Shown piece after piece: positions 60,877 through 64,000 of a DNA stretch of 64,000 bases. Source of the DNA: Clostridia bacterium (lineage in GTDB: Bacteria > Bacillota > Clostridia > TANB77 > CAG-465); contig JAFXHJ010000021.1 in assembly GCA_017536445.1 (NCBI GenBank), positions 16,916 to 80,915 of the forward strand, written 5' to 3'. The notes under the pieces were generated by a model. The model saw only the letters and a list, made by a program, of their open reading frames with translations. It searched no databases and was not told the DNA's origin. The position numbers and the translations under genes were made by a program. Position 1 is the first letter of the stretch; each line of letters starts with the position of its first letter.

Positions 60877-61893
60877 TTACACAATATAGAATTCATGTGA
60901 ACAAGCTCTTATTAATCTATTCATAATAGCTAGCCCTATTCCTTTTGATTCTATTCCCTCTATTAATATTATATCCGATTCGTTTTTATCTGCATTTCTT
61001 AGCATTGAGAATATATTAGAAGATATTTCTTCTAGATTAGTTTTTGATCCATAATCTAAAATTTCTTTACCCACATATTTATCTTTATTTTCTCTTGAAC
61101 AAATTACAGTAGCTTTAGAATACTCATTTGCTATTTCATTTATTCTATTTACCATATTCTCATTATTTTCGCTGTATATCATTATACATTTTGTTTTTGG
61201 TGCATAGTGTCTGTACTTCATACCTGGAGATAATACTTTTTCATTCTCTTTTACTTCTCCTAAAATATGTTCATCTAAAATTACTGAAGAAACAATACTT
61301 TCTATATCCTCTTTAGTAATTCTTCCTGGTCTTAATATTCTTACGCTACCATTTTCCACTTTTACAACAGTAGATTCTATGCCAACTTCACACTTTCCAC
61401 CATCAATTATATAATCCATACTATTTTTTAATTCATCATACACATCTTCAACACAAGTTCCGCTTGGTTTACCAGATATGTTTGCGCTTGGTGCTGCTAT
61501 TGGCACGCCAGCATAATGTATAAGTCTATTTGCTATTTTATTTCTTGGCATTCTTACTGCAACAGTATCTAACCCACCAGTCACTACAGTTGGTACTATA
61601 TCCGTTTTATTTAGTACTATAGTAAATGGACCTGGCCAGAATGCATCCATAAGTTTATACTCTAGTTCAGATATATCTTTAGCAATATCTTTTAACATAT
61701 CCGCATGAGATATATGCAATATTAATGGATTATCTGATGCTCTACCTTTTGCCTTAAATATATTTTTTACAGCTGTTTCATTTAGACCGTTAGCTCCTAT
61801 TCCATATACAGTTTCTGTTGGAAATAGTACTAATCCACCACCTTTTATTACCTTAGCTGCATTTATTATTTCTTGCTCGTCTATATTTACCAT
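60877..61893 (-). CDS. tsaC: L-threonylcarbamoyladenylate synthase, Sua5 type
   Basis: 338 residues from the ATG at 61893 with AGGAGAAAG upstream; a TTG at 61914 falls in the -10 box. YrdC/Sua5 domain: GGGLVLFPTETVYGIGANG, KGRASDNPLILHI, PGPFTIVLNKTD, VAVRMPRN and APSANISGKPSGT. A C-terminal Sua5 domain (about 245-338) follows the linker with SPGMKYRHYAPKT. It makes the TC-AMP used for the t6A modification of ANN-reading tRNAs. Confidence 0.96.
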   Translation of the reverse strand: MVNIDEQEIINAAKVIKGGGLVLFPTETVYGIGANGLNETAVKNIFKAKGRASDNPLILHISHADMLKDIAKDISELEYKLMDAFWPGPFTIVLNKTDIVPTVVTGGLDTVAVRMPRNKIANRLIHYAGVPIAAPSANISGKPSGTCVEDVYDELKNSMDYIIDGGKCEVGIESTVVKVENGSVRILRPGRITKEDIESIVSSVILDEHILGEVKENEKVLSPGMKYRHYAPKTKCIMIYSENNENMVNRINEIANEYSKATVICSRENKDKYVGKEILDYGSKTNLEEISSNIFSMLRNADKNESDIILIEGIESKGIGLAIMNRLIRACSHEFYIV

Positions 61894-61913
61894 TTTCTTT
61901 CTCCTAATGTTCA

Positions 61914-61942
61914 ATTATACTCCGTTTTACCAATGTTTTCAA
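61914..61942 (-). promoter_or_regulatory. Promoter of tsaC
   Basis: TTGAAA (61937-61942), 17-base spacer, TATAAT (61914-61919), minus strand. Confidence 0.75.
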
Positions 61943-61950
61943 TATTTCGG

Positions 61951-61979
61951 TTGAATTATGTAAACATTTTTGATATAAT
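61951..61979 (+). promoter_or_regulatory. Promoter of the MYG1-like gene
   Basis: TTGAAT at 61951-61956, 17-base spacer with TTATGTAAA, TATAAT at 61974-61979. Confidence 0.8.
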
Positions 61980-62010
61980 GTAGCCAAAATAAAAATAGGA
62001 GGTAGTACAA

Positions 62011-62907
62011 ATGTATAGCTCAAAGAAAGTTTCTGTTGGAACACACAACGGAATTTTTCATTATGATGAACTCATTTCAATAGCACTAATTTCAATCTTA
62101 CATGCTGGCAAAGTAACTGTAGTACGCACTCGGGACCCTAATGTGTTAAAGTGTTGCGACGTCGTTGTTGATGTCGGTGGTGGTATCTTTGATCATCACA
62201 TGCCCGGCGGCAATGGAAAACGCGAATCCGGCACCCCTTACGCAAGCTCGGGACTTGTATGGAATGCATACGGAGATGAAATTCTCAAATCTCTAGGCTG
62301 TCCCAAAGACTATATTTCTCTTTGCAAAGAGCGAGTAGACAAGGAAATCATCGAAGATTTGGATAAAATCGACAACGGAATTAAAGCCCGTTCTCCTTTT
62401 GAATACATCGCGTATTTCTTACCAAACTGGGATGAAGCAAATTCCACAGATTTTTGTTTTATGGATGCATTGAACACCACAGCCGGCATCTTAAAGAAAG
62501 CCATTCTCAAGATCATACGCGAAGAAAAAGATAACACAGCTCTTCGTATTGCTCTTGCGGTAAGCGGAATTGAGAATATAATGGAAATTCCTTCGCAGTT
62601 TATGAAGTGGCAGAATGTTGTACTTGAACATAATAACATGTCGCCTTCAAAAGTGGACTTCGTAATTTTCCATTATCCTGCTGGCGGCTATGCCGCACAA
62701 TGTGTTCCACCTAGCGCAGAAGAACCTTTTAAGCAACGCATCTCTTTTCCGAAAGAATGGGCCGGTCAAACAGATAATCTCCCCGAAATTTCTGGAGTTA
62801 AAGATGCGACATTTTGCCATAATGCTTGTTTCTTTGCGAGATCTAAAACTCGTGAAGGTGTTATTGAACTTTGCAAAATTGCAACTGCAAAAAGCAAAAA
62901 ACAATAA
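62011..62907 (+). CDS. MYG1 family (UPF0160) DHH-type phosphoesterase
   Basis: 298 residues. N-terminal metal motif THNGIFHYDE (His12, His17, Asp19), then VVVDVGGGIFDHH at 51-63 with the DHH-like Asp54 and Asp61-His62-His63, and the long MYG1 body (PYASSGLVWNAYG, VDKEIIEDLDKIDNGI, SLCKERVDKE). The ending PEISGVKDATFCHNACFFARSKTREGVIELC matches the family. Eukaryotic MYG1 is a 3'-5' RNA exonuclease of nucleus and mitochondria. GC-richer than core genes, with own promoter and terminator. Role in this bacterium unknown. Confidence 0.88.
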   Translation: MYSSKKVSVGTHNGIFHYDELISIALISILHAGKVTVVRTRDPNVLKCCDVVVDVGGGIFDHHMPGGNGKRESGTPYASSGLVWNAYGDEILKSLGCPKDYISLCKERVDKEIIEDLDKIDNGIKARSPFEYIAYFLPNWDEANSTDFCFMDALNTTAGILKKAILKIIREEKDNTALRIALAVSGIENIMEIPSQFMKWQNVVLEHNNMSPSKVDFVIFHYPAGGYAAQCVPPSAEEPFKQRISFPKEWAGQTDNLPEISGVKDATFCHNACFFARSKTREGVIELCKIATAKSKKQ

Positions 62908-62910
62908 CAA

Positions 62911-62938
62911 AACACCACCCATATTCTTGGGTGGTGTT
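62911..62938 (+). terminator. Terminator of the MYG1-like gene
   Basis: An 11-bp stem (AACACCACCCA / TGGGTGGTGTT), 6-base loop, TTTTTTC after it. It lies between convergent genes and may work for the gene at 62977 as well. Confidence 0.85.
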
Positions 62939-62976
62939 TTTTCTTTATATCGCTCTTTTCCAAGCTAAATATAAAG

Positions 62977-63552
62977 TTAAAAAATGATGGGCATAGCATA
63001 GAAATACAAATCCTCTTTGCCAACTGCCTGAAGTGCCGCAAGGTAAACTTCAAACTTAAGCGGAGCATCAAGGTTAGCAAAAGATTCAAGCATAGGATAC
63101 TCTTTATATATCCACGCTTCAACTTCAGTTCTTGGAATTTCTCTACCAGAATCAATGAAAGATACAAACTCTTCTACCTCTTCTGCGGTAGCAGCTTCTG
63201 CCTTACCATGGTTCAAGTACTCCAAAACCGTAGACAAATAGAAAGGCTTCTTGCTTACTAGCGTATAATTAATTATATCTCTATTTGCCTTTGTAACCTG
63301 AATGATTCGCTTTTCTTTTCTGTCGTACAACCCTGTAGCTCTATCTGCCTTACCTAATCTTTTTTCATAGTTCAAGCATGCAACGATGTATCTCTCCGTT
63401 ACAGTAAAATTAAGAAAGCTGAGAGCATTTGTCCTTTCATAACTCAAACAGATTTTCTTGTCATCTTGGATGATGTTGATCCGTGTAGTTTTGTTTTTGC
63501 GTATAACTTCTACATTAACATCTTCAAGTTCAAATACATTTGTCTCTGTCAT
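62977..63552 (-). CDS. Unknown protein, paralogue of the 60185 gene
   Basis: 191 residues, soluble. After a variable N-terminus comes the shared pattern: ERYIVACLNYEKRLG, YDRKEKRIIQVTKANRDIINYTLVSKKPFYLSTVLEYLNHG, an acidic helix AATAEEVEEFVSF, and RTEVEAWIYKEYPMLESFANLD, ending YFYAMPIIF (compare YTFHIMPEG at 60185). Identity is low, but order and spacing are kept over most of the length. GC-richer; own promoter. AGGAGGTAAAA precedes the ATG. Function unknown. Confidence 0.72.
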   Translation of the reverse strand: MTETNVFELEDVNVEVIRKNKTTRINIIQDDKKICLSYERTNALSFLNFTVTERYIVACLNYEKRLGKADRATGLYDRKEKRIIQVTKANRDIINYTLVSKKPFYLSTVLEYLNHGKAEAATAEEVEEFVSFIDSGREIPRTEVEAWIYKEYPMLESFANLDAPLKFEVYLAALQAVGKEDLYFYAMPIIF

Positions 63553-63600
63553 TTTTACCTCCTAAATATTTATTCTTAAGTTTATTTTAATGACTATATT

Positions 63601-63629
63601 AGTATACCATAAATTCTATATTTTGTAAA
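63601..63629 (-). promoter_or_regulatory. Promoter of the 62977 gene
   Basis: TTTACA (63624-63629), 17-base spacer ending TATGG, TATACT (63601-63606), minus strand. Confidence 0.7.
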
Positions 63630-63631
63630 CT

Positions 63632-63663
63632 AAAAGCGGCATATCACCTGATATACCGCTTTT
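63632..63663 (-). terminator. Strong hairpin at 63.6 kb
   Basis: A 15-bp stem (AAAAGCGG..ATATCA / TGATAT..CCGCTTTT, one wobble) with a 2-base loop, just upstream of the 62977 promoter. It closes a stretch (63664-63800) that has no clear gene. Confidence 0.75.
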
Positions 63664-63800
63664 ATATTGTTTTAATTTAACATATTTGTTTTTATTTACT
63701 CCCAATTCCCTTTTGTGTTCCCAGAGGCTAAAATCCAAAACCCGATGTAGATTTATTCATTAGATGACATAAAACGAGGCCCCCACCGCAGGCAAATGAA
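63664..63800 (-). other. Intergenic element with interrupted reading frames
   Basis: This stretch lies between the terminator of the right-edge membrane gene and a strong hairpin, so it could be a transcribed remnant or RNA. On the minus strand a frame from ATG at 63770 reads MSSNE, stop, then IYIGFWILASGNTKGNWE, stop (63696). A second frame from about 63760 reads INLHRVLDFSLWEHKRELGV and continues through the hairpin to a stop near 63617, without a usual start. Both look protein-like and neither is a complete gene. No promoter recognised. Confidence 0.3.
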
Positions 63801-63801
63801 A

Positions 63802-63831
63802 AGGAGCAAGATGTATTTCAACCTTGCTCCT
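63802..63831 (-). terminator. Terminator of the right-edge membrane gene
   Basis: A 9-bp stem (AGGAGCAAG / CTTGCTCCT), 12-base loop, TTTTC on the minus strand. Confidence 0.8.
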
Positions 63832-63857
63832 ATCGGTCAGTATTTAGTTTAACAAAT

Positions 63858-64000
63858 TCAAGTTTGGCTGATACTTCTACCCGTAATCTTAGATAACAGC
63901 AAACCCAACAGACTACCAACAAAAGCACCGCCAATAGGAATGCAAAGGAACATAGCAAAATACTGATTTTCCGCTACTACACTTGGGGAACTCGTACCAA
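63858..64000 (-). CDS. C-terminal end of a membrane protein cut by the window edge
   Basis: The last 47 residues are visible: an SSPSVVAENQYFAMF stretch, then a glycine-rich hydrophobic helix (IPIGGAFVGSLLGLLLSKI) and a polar tail GRSISQT before TGA at 63858-63860. A small multi-span membrane protein is likely; the family cannot be told from this piece. GC-richer than the core genes. Confidence 0.6.
   Translation of the reverse strand, partial: GTSSPSVVAENQYFAMFLCIPIGGAFVGSLLGLLLSKITGRSISQT

Overview
The window comes from an AT-rich, low-GC Gram-positive bacterium that forms endospores and ferments. I place it among the Clostridia, probably a gut-type lineage. The evidence is a ypeB-sleB germination pair, spoIVB, a TIGR04086-type membrane gene, an SpoIIIE/FtsK translocase, an SpoVB-type flippase and DUF421/DUF4363-type membrane genes, together with clostridial-style adhE and a glycolytic operon. 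Genes carry AGGAGG-type ribosome sites, several TTG/GTG starts, and very regular sigma-A promoters with 17-base spacers. I saw no insertion sequence, integrase, prophage block or CRISPR array.

Layout. 1-5 kb: ypeB (cut by the left edge) and sleB, an HD hydrolase, a small toxin-antitoxin pair, tspO, a GtrA protein and a second SleB-like hydrolase. 5-11.4 kb: glycolytic operon gap-pgk-(unknown membrane gene)-tpiA-gpmI-eno. 11.5-16 kb: membrane-bound Mrr-like protein, nuclease, NlpC/P60-like enzyme. 15.9-20.5 kb: fucO-type dehydrogenase, a kinase-fold gene and adhE. 20.7-26.5 kb: small unknown genes, an XRE-family membrane regulator, CPBP protease, tRNA-Leu(CAA), TPR protein. 26.5-34.3 kb: murC, ECF transporter S component, dapA, DUF421/DUF4363 pair, beta-CASP RNase. 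34.3-42.3 kb: ftsK, rsmD, and the ylxM-ffh-rpsP-khpA-rimM-trmD-rplS operon. 42.3-50.5 kb: small Cys-rich gene, spoIVB, ferritin-like protein, recG, and a Clp-ATPase/M41-protease chimera. 50.5-57.7 kb: P-loop/Asp23 fusion, pnp with a structured leader, flippase, SDR, membrane genes. 57.8-64 kb: tRNA-Leu(TAG), a candidate stand-alone structured RNA, an M15 peptidase, several small unknown genes, the Sua5-type tsaC, a MYG1-like DHH protein, a two-member new protein family, and a membrane gene cut by the right edge.

A recurring pattern is the most interesting thing here. Single genes or two- to three-gene units that are clearly GC-richer than the surrounding genes sit between core genes, nearly all with their own consensus promoter and their own terminator. 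They are at about 4.2, 20.7, 42.4, 48.4, 58.2, 59.3, 60.2, 62.0 and 63.0 kb. They include the Clp-M41 chimera, the MYG1-like gene and the paralogous pair at 60185 and 62977. I infer that they were acquired separately from a compositionally different source.

All functions are read from sequence motifs by eye; no database search was run.
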